From IMG/VR virus record IMGVR_UViG_3300049810_002660, positions 1 to 24,464 of that record: a stretch of 24,464 nucleotides of DNA; one strand, given 5' to 3'. The translations under genes were made by a program, and so were the position numbers. The notes below the pieces were generated by a model. That model had not been told where the DNA came from. It made no database searches and was given only the letters and a program-made list of their open reading frames with translations. Positions 5,832 to 14,886 of the stretch are shown piece after piece. Positions within the stretch are counted from its first letter, which is position 1; every line of letters begins with the position of its first letter. This DNA is from a virus.

Positions 5832-8800
5832 ATGAGTATAAACATTGATGTACATGGAAACACAACACCTCTAGAAAGAGATGTACAAGCTGCTGTTAAG
5901 CGGATAAATCGTACTGGGGGCATCAAAATACGCTTAGATGAAAAAGGGGTTACTCAACCCCTTGGAAACATGAAGCGTAGCGCTGATGAGTTTACAAAAT
6001 CATTAGAAGCATCTAACGCCCGTGTTCTTGCGTTCGGAGCTTCTGTTGGGATTATCAATGCCGTTGCAGATGCATTTAAGGGGCTAGTGACAAGCACCAT
6101 GAAGGTTGAAAAGAACCTGACTGACATTAATGTAGTCATGGGTCTTACTAATAAACAACTAGATAAATTTGGAGGTGGTTTATTCAAGGTCGCAAAAGAA
6201 ACTGGCGCAGGATTCGACGCGGCTAGTGAAGCTGCAACTGAATTTGCTCGTCAAGGTTTAAGCGTTAACGAAACTTTAAAACGAACCAAAGACGCTCTTG
6301 TTTTGACTAGGTTGACAGGCATGAAAGCTGCAGAATCTGTGAAATCTTTAACCGCAGCCATGAATACATTTAAGGGTGAAATATCTGACTCCACAGCTTT
6401 GGTAAGTAAGTTTGCTGCGGTAGATGTTAAGTTTGCTGTTAGTGCTGAGGATTTTGCTCAAGCCATAGCTCGATCTGGTCAGGCTGCTAGAGATGCAGGG
6501 GTTGATATTAACCAATTAATAGGATTAGTAACTGCAGCTCAAGAGCGTACTGCTCGTGGTGGCGCTGTTATTGGTAATAGTTTTAAAACAATTTTCACCA
6601 GAGTACAAAGAAGCTCTACTCTTAACGAGCTAGAGAATATTGGTATAGCTGTAAGAGATTTGTCAGGAAATACATTGCCCGCAATTAAAATTCTTGAAAG
6701 CTTAGCTAAAAAATACGACCACCTTAATGATGCTCAAAGAGCTTACATCTCTCAGAATGTGGCTGGAGTTTTCCAAGTGAATATTCTTAAGGCTGCTTTG
6801 GCAGACCTTGGTAAAGCTAATAGCGTTACAGCTCAAGCAACTCAAATTGCTGCAAGCGCTACTGACGAATCTAATAAAAAGAACGAACAATTAAGGCAAA
6901 CTATGTCTGCCCTCGCTGGAGAAACAGGCGTGGCGGTTCAACAGTTAGCTAAAACAATCGGAGATATTGCTCTTGCTCCTGGAATAAATAAAGTTTTAGA
7001 CGGCATCAAGGGCATGGCCGAGTGGGCTACTGGGATTTTAGGAAACGGAGAAAATGAGGGAAATAAATTCGCCCAAGGTTTATTAAAGGGAATTGGTAAT
7101 GTTATTACTGGCCCTGGGCTTGTTGTGTTTGGAGCTTTGTTTACAAAACTTTTTGTGAATGCAGCAAAATATGCAGCGAGCAGTTTGTCTAGTTTATTAA
7201 ATATCAATAAAAGCGCTTCTGCTAGAAAAAATATTGAACAAAGTTTGATGATGGTTCTGACTCAGAATGCAGCGCTACAACAAGAGATGCTTAGGACTGA
7301 TATTTCTAGGGCTCAAAAAGAGCAGATGATTTTAAATATTATTAAACAGCAAACAGTCGAAGCTCAGAAGCTCTCTCAAATAAGCAGGTCTATGTCTCCA
7401 GGACTTATTAAATCTGGAGTCGGGCCAAATCTAGCATACAAACCAAGAAGAGCTTTCGGGTTTGTTCCTAATTTTGCTGACGGTGGCGACGAAAAGCAAA
7501 TGGCTAGAGCAGGAGGTTATACCCCAGGACACTTAAGGTCTATGAATATTCCTGGCGCAGGAGGAGTTATATACAACAGCTCGGAAACTGTTAAAAGATT
7601 CCCAGGATTATCGCAACCCGCAATCATGCCACCTCAATCAAGCAAAGCTGGAGAAAATTACAAGAAAATGTTCGGCGCCGCACATGGATTTGATCCTTAC
7701 GCGGCGAATGGATTTGTGCCCAATTTTGCTGTTCCGTTCGATCAAGCTTATCGTATTAGTGGCGACACGCTCAAAACGTACAAGGGACTAAGCTCTAGAC
7801 AACAAAAAGATCTACTGCGCTTTGAAAGAACTGAAGCTTCTAAAATAATGCAAGGAAACGAACTCAATAAAGTAGGAGGGTCAAACATTCTCAAGAGCTA
7901 TTTGGCTAAGCAACAAATGAACAGAAAGTATGCCATGTTCGTGCCTCCTGAAGGATTCAAAAGCCCAGTATCTTTTTACAAAGACGGTAAAAAACCTCAA
8001 GTATCATGGCCTGTATATGGACTAAAACCGAAACTTGGAATGAAAGATCCTAACTTAAGTAAAATGATGGAAAAATCGTTTAAAGAAGCTGGCTCTCAAT
8101 ATGCAAGTAAAATTTACAGCATAATTGAAAATCCAGATGGAAAAGTGAGTGGAGAACAGTTTTGGAGTAAATACAAGTCTGATAAAGCTGGAGGAGCTAT
8201 GGGGGCATATAATTCTGCAGTTGGCGCTGTGTTCGAAACGGCTGTCAACGCAGCTATGAACTACGCAGCTAAGGTTCCTGATGGACAAGCTGACTTTGAT
8301 GTCCGAGGTGCAGATAAGAATAAACTATCTAGAATATTTAATATAAGCGGTGTCGGGCTTGGGGCTTTTAAATTAGGCGATTACAAAAATAACTCTAGCA
8401 GCGTAGGCAATCGAAGATCTTTCTATCAAAAAATAGCTAAACAGGAAAAATTCAAGCCAAATAAAGCTTTTGGATACATTCCTAACTTTGCCGCAAACGC
8501 TTTAACAGATGCAATAGAAAGAGAAAAGGGAGCGGGCATTCCTGTATCTCAGATCAGAGTTGGAACTCATTCTCGACTAAAAAATCAAAGTAATCCACTA
8601 GGCATTGGAGTCACTAACACCAAGGACGAACCCAATGGGCTAGCGGATGTATTTAAGGCTAGTGGATTTGTTCCAAATTTTGCAATTAAAGATTTCTTTA
8701 CTCAAATGCAAAGAGATCCTGAAGAAACTAAAAAAATACAAGCTATTAATGACAAGCTAGTAAAGAAAAAAGAAAAACAACTAAAAGCCTTAGACGGACA

Positions 8801-11800
8801 TACAAGGACAATTAAAAAACTAGAAAATAAAAATAATTTAACCGATAAAGAAACGTCTAAACTTGCAAACGCTAGAAAGCTTGCTGCAAATACTGAGGCG
8901 AAATTAAAGCAAACAACTGACAAACTGATCGCAAGTAATCAAGCTGCAGCCTCAACCAGAAGTCGAAGTGGTAGAGCTGGCGCTGCTATTGCTCGAAACG
9001 GTGCGATGGCTGGCTTTGGGGGTATGTTTGCTGCAGATATGATCGCCGGACAAATAACCTCTCATGCGGACCCAACAAACAGAGCAGCTCATGGAAGCGC
9101 AGGCATGCTCTCAGGAGCTGCTACAGGAGCAATGATGGGTTCGTTTCTGGGGCCATTGGGGGCGGTTGCTGGTGGATTTATTGGAGCAGCGACAGGAATG
9201 ATATCAGGTATTAACTCGGCTAATGAAGCTAGAGCAGAAGAGAAACGAGCTTTAGAAGAAGCTGCTGAAGCTGCTAGAAAAAATGCAGAAGCTTTTAATA
9301 AAAATTCATTTGCTCAAACACTAGGAAAAGCAGCCGCTACAAACACAGTATTGCAGTCAATTGGAGCATCTGCATCAGGTTCGGTATCTCTTGTCGGTAG
9401 GAATAATAAATCCTCAGTTTCCAGAAACGCAGCACTAGGCCAAACATTTATGGACGGCCAAGCGTTTGAAGGAAGCGTCGCACAAGCTAATGCGGAGCTC
9501 GCTAAAAGAGAATCTGATATTTTTAAAGGAATGACGATTTCTGATGCTATGGATAATTTAGAAAAGACAATCGCGGGAAATGGAGATAGTGGATTTAATG
9601 CAAGAATGTATAACGCTCATAATTTAAATAATCGTGACGGGGAATTTTTTGAAGCGGTTACAAAATATGCTGAAAATCCTACGGCTGGCGGATTTGCAGA
9701 TCTTAAAACAAACTTTAACGAAGATTATAGTAGCCAACTAAACAAATTAAAGGATGCATCAACCTATCTTGCAGAAGGATTGTCGGGCCGATTTTCCTCT
9801 GCACGAAGATTCATTGCACACGATCCAACAGAAGGTCTTGCGGAATCAGGTAAAGCTCAGCAAAACAAGGATAGACAAGGGTACGCAGTAAAAAATCTTG
9901 CAAAATTTTTAGGCAGCATGGATTCAGGAGCAAAAGCAGATCTGAGGGGTTATGCTCAAGCATATCAAAATGAATTTATTAGCAATATATATACAGGCGG
10001 AGTAGAAGGCACTAGAATTCACGACATGAAAATCCAGCGGGGAAAAGAAACGATCGACGCCAAGCTTACAGGCCGAGAAATTGCAGATATACATTCGAAG
10101 GGAACAGAATCAGAAACCGCTAAACGACTTAATCTTAGTGATGAAGATATTAAAAGCTTTAGAGAAGAAAACATTAAAGCTATAAAGCAACAAGGGCAAA
10201 TTCTTAAGCAGCAAACCGAGAACTACATAAAAACATTAAACTTTCAAAAAGTAGAATTAAGTATCCGCCACCAATTAAATCAAACCCTTCAAGAACAAAG
10301 CCAATCTTCTAGAGAGCTAGCTAATAAAAACAAAGCCTTGAGTGCAATTATGGGCAACACTTTATCTCAGGCAGGCAGGCAAAAAATGCAATCCGCAGAA
10401 CAAAGATTAGACATAAACAACGCAAGAGCAAGCTCTGTAGCTAAAGCTCAAGCAGATTATAAATCTAGTCTATTTAAGTCTATCTCTGGAAACACCGTAG
10501 CAAGTCAATCGTTTAGAACGCTTTTTGGCGCAAACAGAAATGCAGAGACAGGAGAAGTAACAATAGACCCCCAAGCATTAAAAGAAAGTGGATTAAAAAC
10601 TGTATTTCAGAAAGCTTATGGCAATGATACTGATGGAGACAAAGCGTTTACAAAATTTGTAAACAACGCAAAGAACACTTCGGTCGAGGATGCGCTCTCT
10701 GGAATTGATGGCAGGGTGATCGAGAGACTAATTTCAGGAGACGATGGGCTTGCTGCAAATAATGATGCTTTGAGGGTTACTTTAGAAGGTATATTAGAGA
10801 AGCGAAAAAACTCTCTAGAGCTATCCGAGGATGAATATAACTCTGCAATAGCTCAGCTTGGTATAATGGATCAAATTAACGACACCATTGCCGAGCAAGC
10901 AGACACAAGAAAAAAAGCGTCAGACGTTCTAGCTTTTGATATCAAGCAGCAAGAAAGGGGTAATCAGCTCGCCCAAAAAAGAATGGAACTAAGCAAAATG
11001 AGCCGCCAGGTTAGACAAGGGCCTGGGTATATAAATTTTGCAACGGGAATCAATAATCAAATCTCCAACATTAATAAATCAACGTTTTTACAGGCAGAAG
11101 ACTTAAGAGATCAAGACGGCTTCGCTGCTAGACAATTTAATATAGACCAGCAAGGAAGATATAATCAACGAGATCTATTAGATCAACAAATAGCTTCCAG
11201 CTCCGACGAAGAAAACAGGGCAACGCTTCAAAAAGAATTAGAAATTTTAAACGAAAAAATACAACTCGCTCAAGACGAACGAGATGCAGAATCTAAACAT
11301 AATAAAGACACGATAGTACTCCTGGAACGAATGGCCGAAAAAAGAAAAGAAATGCTCGAAAGTCAATTGGCCCTGCGACGTGGACCAGATGCGTTCCAAA
11401 ACGGCATTAATGAATCCATGAAGAAAATGTCTGACGAATCTAAAGATTTTGAATATAAATTTGGAGAAGCTATACCTAACGCTTTCGCTAACTCTTTAAG
11501 CTCCGCAATGACTAATGCAATACGACAAGGAGGAACCTTAAAAGAAACCCTAACTGACGCCGCCATTTCATTTCTAAATACAATGAATCAAATGTATGCT
11601 CAACAATTCGCTCGAAACGCATCTCTTGCATTATTTGGAGATGGCCAAGCTAAATATAGTGGAGGCTTAGTTAGAAGAAACAAAGGAGGGCTGGTTCCTG
11701 GAAGAGTTACTAATGGAGAGTATCGCATGAACCCTGGGGCTGTGAGCCGATACGGCGTAGGCATGATGGATTCTTTAAATGCAGGCCATGTCCCCAAGAA

Positions 11801-12854
11801 AAACTCAGGAGGAGAGGCTAAAAAAGAAGGGTCAATGCTTGGAGCTCTCGCTGGTTTTGGAATTACTGCTGGCCTCCAAGGGCTTCTTGCTCCGAAAGAA
11901 CAAAAGAAACATGTCGCAAGGCAAAAAGATCAATTTGAAACAGACGGAGCGTGGAAAAGACATAATATGTCTGCTCATTACATGCAAAATAATTCAAGAG
12001 TGGGTGAATATGTTGAGGGGTTAAGAGAACAAAAAAGAGCCGAAACTGCAGCTTGGGTAAAAAAGATGGAAAAGCGCGCTCAACTCGGCAGATCAATAAC
12101 CAATTTCGTTGGCAATATGGCCATGAGTAAACTAGGTAATCATCTTGAAAACTCCGGAGCTTTTGCTAAAGCAGATATAGCTATGGGTCTAGGCAAGGAG
12201 GTCTCCAGCTCAGATGGTTTGTTTAAAGGAATACAGGCTCCAGATGGAGGCTTGAGGCTTACACAAGATGTTGATCTAGGGGTAGGTTCGTCTTATAAGG
12301 CTGGAGATTTAATTCCTGCGTCTGTATTTAATGACGCCAGTTATAACATGGACAATTTTAGCGTAGTACAAGGCGGTAACCATGGAGGGGTTTATAACTT
12401 AGGCTCATCTATGGAAAACTGGGGCGATAAAATTGGAAAAAAGTACGGTAAGAAAAAGAAAAACTCAGGCGGCCCGGTTAATGGAGCATCAGGAATCGAT
12501 AGAATTCCTGCAATGCTAAGCGAGGGCGAATATGTAATCCGCGCGGACGCAGCAAGAAAAATCGGCAGGCCAACATTAGAAAAAATAAATTCAGGAAGAT
12601 TTAATACAGGAGGTATTGTTTCCAGCAACTCTTCGGGCGTACCTGGGCAAGAGTCTACAGGAGCCATGAATAATAACATTTCAATCACAGTTAACGTTAG
12701 TGATTCAGGGGGAACAAGCGAAGAAAAGGATAAAGAAGGAGGTAGCAACAAAGACAAAATGGATAAAATGTCTGCAAGAATAAAAGATCAAGTTGTTACA
12801 GTAATTAAGGAAGAAAGCAGGCCAGGAGGATTGCTTGATAAGGGAGGAAATTAA
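5832..12854 (+). CDS. Tail tape measure protein with modular inserts
   Basis: 2340 residues. Sets tail length inside the tube and is ejected ahead of the DNA. Seen: a TP901-type tape measure domain (about 85-340, with LTDINVVMGLTNKQLDKF, an E-F-A-R-Q-G-L-S stretch, and TAAQERTARGGAVIGNSFKT); a hydrophobic stretch near 420-445; four GFVPNFA-type motifs (543-549, 627-633, 881-887, 945-951) bounding modules, one with nuclease-like residues; coiled coil about 952-1040; an A/G-rich glycine-zipper-like membrane-active stretch (about 1049-1125); long helical coiled-coil rod to about 1930; and two GG-(n)-GEY repeats near the C-terminus (about 1943-1985 and 2211-2261) of the type common in tape measures. 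By the rule of about 1.5 angstrom per residue the upper limit for the tail is near 350 nm, less if the inserts do not span. The next gene overlaps the stop by one base. Confidence 0.93.
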   Translation: MSINIDVHGNTTPLERDVQAAVKRINRTGGIKIRLDEKGVTQPLGNMKRSADEFTKSLEASNARVLAFGASVGIINAVADAFKGLVTSTMKVEKNLTDINVVMGLTNKQLDKFGGGLFKVAKETGAGFDAASEAATEFARQGLSVNETLKRTKDALVLTRLTGMKAAESVKSLTAAMNTFKGEISDSTALVSKFAAVDVKFAVSAEDFAQAIARSGQAARDAGVDINQLIGLVTAAQERTARGGAVIGNSFKTIFTRVQRSSTLNELENIGIAVRDLSGNTLPAIKILESLAKKYDHLNDAQRAYISQNVAGVFQVNILKAALADLGKANSVTAQATQIAASATDESNKKNEQLRQTMSALAGETGVAVQQLAKTIGDIALAPGINKVLDGIKGMAEWATGILGNGENEGNKFAQGLLKGIGNVITGPGLVVFGALFTKLFVNAAKYAASSLSSLLNINKSASARKNIEQSLMMVLTQNAALQQEMLRTDISRAQKEQMILNIIKQQTVEAQKLSQISRSMSPGLIKSGVGPNLAYKPRRAFGFVPNFADGGDEKQMARAGGYTPGHLRSMNIPGAGGVIYNSSETVKRFPGLSQPAIMPPQSSKAGENYKKMFGAAHGFDPYAANGFVPNFAVPFDQAYRISGDTLKTYKGLSSRQQKDLLRFERTEASKIMQGNELNKVGGSNILKSYLAKQQMNRKYAMFVPPEGFKSPVSFYKDGKKPQVSWPVYGLKPKLGMKDPNLSKMMEKSFKEAGSQYASKIYSIIENPDGKVSGEQFWSKYKSDKAGGAMGAYNSAVGAVFETAVNAAMNYAAKVPDGQADFDVRGADKNKLSRIFNISGVGLGAFKLGDYKNNSSSVGNRRSFYQKIAKQEKFKPNKAFGYIPNFAANALTDAIEREKGAGIPVSQIRVGTHSRLKNQSNPLGIGVTNTKDEPNGLADVFKASGFVPNFAIKDFFTQMQRDPEETKKIQAINDKLVKKKEKQLKALDGHTRTIKKLENKNNLTDKETSKLANARKLAANTEAKLKQTTDKLIASNQAAASTRSRSGRAGAAIARNGAMAGFGGMFAADMIAGQITSHADPTNRAAHGSAGMLSGAATGAMMGSFLGPLGAVAGGFIGAATGMISGINSANEARAEEKRALEEAAEAARKNAEAFNKNSFAQTLGKAAATNTVLQSIGASASGSVSLVGRNNKSSVSRNAALGQTFMDGQAFEGSVAQANAELAKRESDIFKGMTISDAMDNLEKTIAGNGDSGFNARMYNAHNLNNRDGEFFEAVTKYAENPTAGGFADLKTNFNEDYSSQLNKLKDASTYLAEGLSGRFSSARRFIAHDPTEGLAESGKAQQNKDRQGYAVKNLAKFLGSMDSGAKADLRGYAQAYQNEFISNIYTGGVEGTRIHDMKIQRGKETIDAKLTGREIADIHSKGTESETAKRLNLSDEDIKSFREENIKAIKQQGQILKQQTENYIKTLNFQKVELSIRHQLNQTLQEQSQSSRELANKNKALSAIMGNTLSQAGRQKMQSAEQRLDINNARASSVAKAQADYKSSLFKSISGNTVASQSFRTLFGANRNAETGEVTIDPQALKESGLKTVFQKAYGNDTDGDKAFTKFVNNAKNTSVEDALSGIDGRVIERLISGDDGLAANNDALRVTLEGILEKRKNSLELSEDEYNSAIAQLGIMDQINDTIAEQADTRKKASDVLAFDIKQQERGNQLAQKRMELSKMSRQVRQGPGYINFATGINNQISNINKSTFLQAEDLRDQDGFAARQFNIDQQGRYNQRDLLDQQIASSSDEENRATLQKELEILNEKIQLAQDERDAESKHNKDTIVLLERMAEKRKEMLESQLALRRGPDAFQNGINESMKKMSDESKDFEYKFGEAIPNAFANSLSSAMTNAIRQGGTLKETLTDAAISFLNTMNQMYAQQFARNASLALFGDGQAKYSGGLVRRNKGGLVPGRVTNGEYRMNPGAVSRYGVGMMDSLNAGHVPKKNSGGEAKKEGSMLGALAGFGITAGLQGLLAPKEQKKHVARQKDQFETDGAWKRHNMSAHYMQNNSRVGEYVEGLREQKRAETAAWVKKMEKRAQLGRSITNFVGNMAMSKLGNHLENSGAFAKADIAMGLGKEVSSSDGLFKGIQAPDGGLRLTQDVDLGVGSSYKAGDLIPASVFNDASYNMDNFSVVQGGNHGGVYNLGSSMENWGDKIGKKYGKKKKNSGGPVNGASGIDRIPAMLSEGEYVIRADAARKIGRPTLEKINSGRFNTGGIVSSNSSGVPGQESTGAMNNNISITVNVSDSGGTSEEKDKEGGSNKDKMDKMSARIKDQVVTVIKEESRPGGLLDKGGN
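7458..8684 (+). repeat. GFVPNFA-bounded modules in the tape measure
   Basis: Four near-identical heptapeptides: GFVPNFA at 7458-7478, 7710-7730 and 8664-8684, and GYIPNFA at 8472-8492. They delimit three modules of 77, 247 and 57 residues. Module 1 is Gly/Pro-rich and ends HGFDPYAAN before the motif; module 3 contains GIPVSQIRVG and TNTKDEPNGL. Codons differ between copies (GGG/GGA, GTT/GTG/ATT, CCT/CCC/CCA), so protein sequence is conserved rather than DNA recently duplicated. The function of the motif is unknown to me. Confidence 0.8.
7731..8471 (+). other. Possible PD-(D/E)XK nuclease-like domain inside the tape measure
   Basis: The 247-residue module between motifs 2 and 3 looks globular, unlike the flanking rod. 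It has AVGAVFETAV with Glu802 in a helix, then GQADFDVRG with Asp821/Asp823, then KLGDYKNN with Asp850 and Lys852. Glu, Asp, then D-x-K at these spacings follows the PD-(D/E)XK nuclease core. The pattern is short and loose and could arise by chance. Confidence 0.35.
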
Positions 12855-13876
12855 TGAGTTTTTCAAGCTATGAACAAGAATTTATAATAAATGATCAAGT
12901 TGTAAGTGGAATATCTTCCGTGTCATTAAATTATGGATCTAATATTACACCTTTATACCTTGCTGGTATAGGATATATTGATAGTTTTATTAGCGGGCCT
13001 GTTGAAGGAGACTTGTCTATTACTAGATATATGTTGGGTCCTGATATTTTGGCAGACAAACGAGATAACGAAGATATTACTGGAGGATTTGTTTTAGGCG
13101 AGGGCGTTCTAGAAGCAGGCTTTACTAAAGGTAGAATTATATCTCGACGAGTTGCATGTAATATAGGAGAGATACCTACTATAGAAAACACAATTAGAAT
13201 CTACGGCAATTTTGGAGGAGGAATACCAGCTATCACAGGAAGCTATACTGACTCACAGGGGAATGCAATTAGTTCTTATGAAGGTGTCAAAGTTGATCAA
13301 GAAGATAGAGAATATACCATACCCACACAGGGCAGTATCATTGTGCAAATCGGTGGCAACGACTATGATATTCTTGGCTTTGCTATCGATAGAACTTTAA
13401 ATATCGAAGCTTTATATGCATTAAATAAAGAACATGTAAATACATTAAAAAATTATGAAGCACATGATATTCAAATTATATATCCTATTGAAACGAAATT
13501 AGATTTTACTATCGCTCAAGAAGATTATAATATATTACAGATGAGAGAACTAATGGATTATGACTCTATTGAGACTGCTGTGGAAAATTTAGATATAAAA
13601 ATATATGACCCAGAAACTATGGATGATGTTAGTCCCACAGTAATAAATGAATATCATATCACTAGAGCCAAAATATCCTCTGTTAATCAGAGTTCAGAAA
13701 CTGATTCAGAGACCACAATCAATTTAAGCTTTGTAGGTTTTGAAACCGATCCACGCACCCCCGACGTTTACCAAAATGAGACCCCTACTCCCAGCTATGG
13801 ATCAGACCTGCAAGGCGATTTTATAACACCAGAAGAGCAAAGCTCATCAGAAGAAAGGCTATTTGGAGGATTATGA
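12854..13876 (+). CDS. Tube-like distal tail protein A
   Basis: 340 residues, with GGAGG 12843-12847 ahead and a one-base overlap with the tape measure stop. Seen: two beta-rich halves. The first (1-125) has LNYGSNITPLYLAGIGYID and then G-P-V-E-G-D-L-S-I-T; the second (about 158-310) has DYDILGFAIDRTLNIEALYA and IQIIYPIETKLDFTI. Both halves resemble tail-tube domains and match the layout of the major tube protein and of the next gene. Placed between tape measure and M, it is likely a tip component that seeds the tube or forms the distal ring. The acidic, Ser/Thr/Pro-rich C-terminus (310-340) looks disordered. Exact role is inferred. Confidence 0.6.
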   Translation: MSFSSYEQEFIINDQVVSGISSVSLNYGSNITPLYLAGIGYIDSFISGPVEGDLSITRYMLGPDILADKRDNEDITGGFVLGEGVLEAGFTKGRIISRRVACNIGEIPTIENTIRIYGNFGGGIPAITGSYTDSQGNAISSYEGVKVDQEDREYTIPTQGSIIVQIGGNDYDILGFAIDRTLNIEALYALNKEHVNTLKNYEAHDIQIIYPIETKLDFTIAQEDYNILQMRELMDYDSIETAVENLDIKIYDPETMDDVSPTVINEYHITRAKISSVNQSSETDSETTINLSFVGFETDPRTPDVYQNETPTPSYGSDLQGDFITPEEQSSSEERLFGGL

Positions 13877-14886
13877 GTGAGTTTACCAGTTTTAATAGAT
13901 GTCTTATTGAGCTAGGAGACCAGCAAATATATGCAACATCAGCTAATCTCAGAATGGCTCCTACATTAAAAAGAGATGTTAGGTTTGACGGGTTTAGTTT
14001 AAATAAAGTAGGCGCAACTGTAAACGAGCCAACCTTTGTTCCTACTGGACCATTGACTGGAACGCTATCTTTTGAGTTTGTTGTCGCGGAGGAGCATTTT
14101 AATCCAATTGATACAATATTTGATATTAGTAAAGACATGAGCGAAAGTCCTATTGTTATGGGTAGGATTGGTCAATACAGATTTTGGAATGCTTATTTAA
14201 CCAGCTTCTCTTTTACTATGGAGCCGTTTCAGTTAATTAAAGCTAGAGCTGAATATGAAATTTTTGGAACTATTCATGAAATAGGAGATAAAAAACTCGC
14301 AGAGGTTCCAGATGTAAATCCCGCTGAAAGTTTAAAAAGCTATGGTGAAATTTTTGCTACAGGTATTGATCTGCAGGATGAGAATAATAAATTTGATTTA
14401 AGAATGTTAAGTGCAGAGTATAGTGCTACAGCCACAAGAAAAAATACATATACAATTCGAATGAACGAAGGTCCTGGAGCAGATTTTTCTGGATCTGGAT
14501 TGCTTCCATACAGAAGTGCAATAACAGGCATAGAAATTAATTGCGATATTAAATCAAATAAAATAATTAATTATATAAACCACGAAGGGGTTGTACAAAT
14601 GCAGCATCCATCTGAGGTTCCCGAACAAATTGCAGTACAATTAAATCTTTACGGAGCAAAAAAAGAAAATGTTTATACTCATACGGATGACTCTGCAAAA
14701 AAAATTGATGAGGCGACCTACCTAAATATGAGTACCGTAGACCAAGCTATGTATAATGGCCCAGAAAGAGAGTCGATGCATATCGCTTCGTTCGCATGTA
14801 ATGGCAAAGTAATGTCGCAGAGTTTAGATGTCGCTTCAGGAGGATATCTTAGTGGTAGTTTTAAAGTATCCCAGGTTGTAAGATGA
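13873..14886 (+). CDS. Tube-like distal tail protein B
   Basis: 337 residues, overlapping the previous gene by 4 bases with GGAGGA at 13865-13870 ahead. Seen: two tube-like beta domains. The first (1-135) has SANLRMAPTLKRDVRFDGF, FVPTGPLTGTLSFEF and FWNAYLTSFSFTM; the second (about 155-337) has AEYSATATRKNTYTIRMN and ends SGSFKVSQVV. The plan is the same as protein A, with low residue identity, suggesting an old duplication. Likely a second ring of the tail tip. The stop overlaps the next start by 4 bases. Confidence 0.6.
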   Translation: MSEFTSFNRCLIELGDQQIYATSANLRMAPTLKRDVRFDGFSLNKVGATVNEPTFVPTGPLTGTLSFEFVVAEEHFNPIDTIFDISKDMSESPIVMGRIGQYRFWNAYLTSFSFTMEPFQLIKARAEYEIFGTIHEIGDKKLAEVPDVNPAESLKSYGEIFATGIDLQDENNKFDLRMLSAEYSATATRKNTYTIRMNEGPGADFSGSGLLPYRSAITGIEINCDIKSNKIINYINHEGVVQMQHPSEVPEQIAVQLNLYGAKKENVYTHTDDSAKKIDEATYLNMSTVDQAMYNGPERESMHIASFACNGKVMSQSLDVASGGYLSGSFKVSQVVR

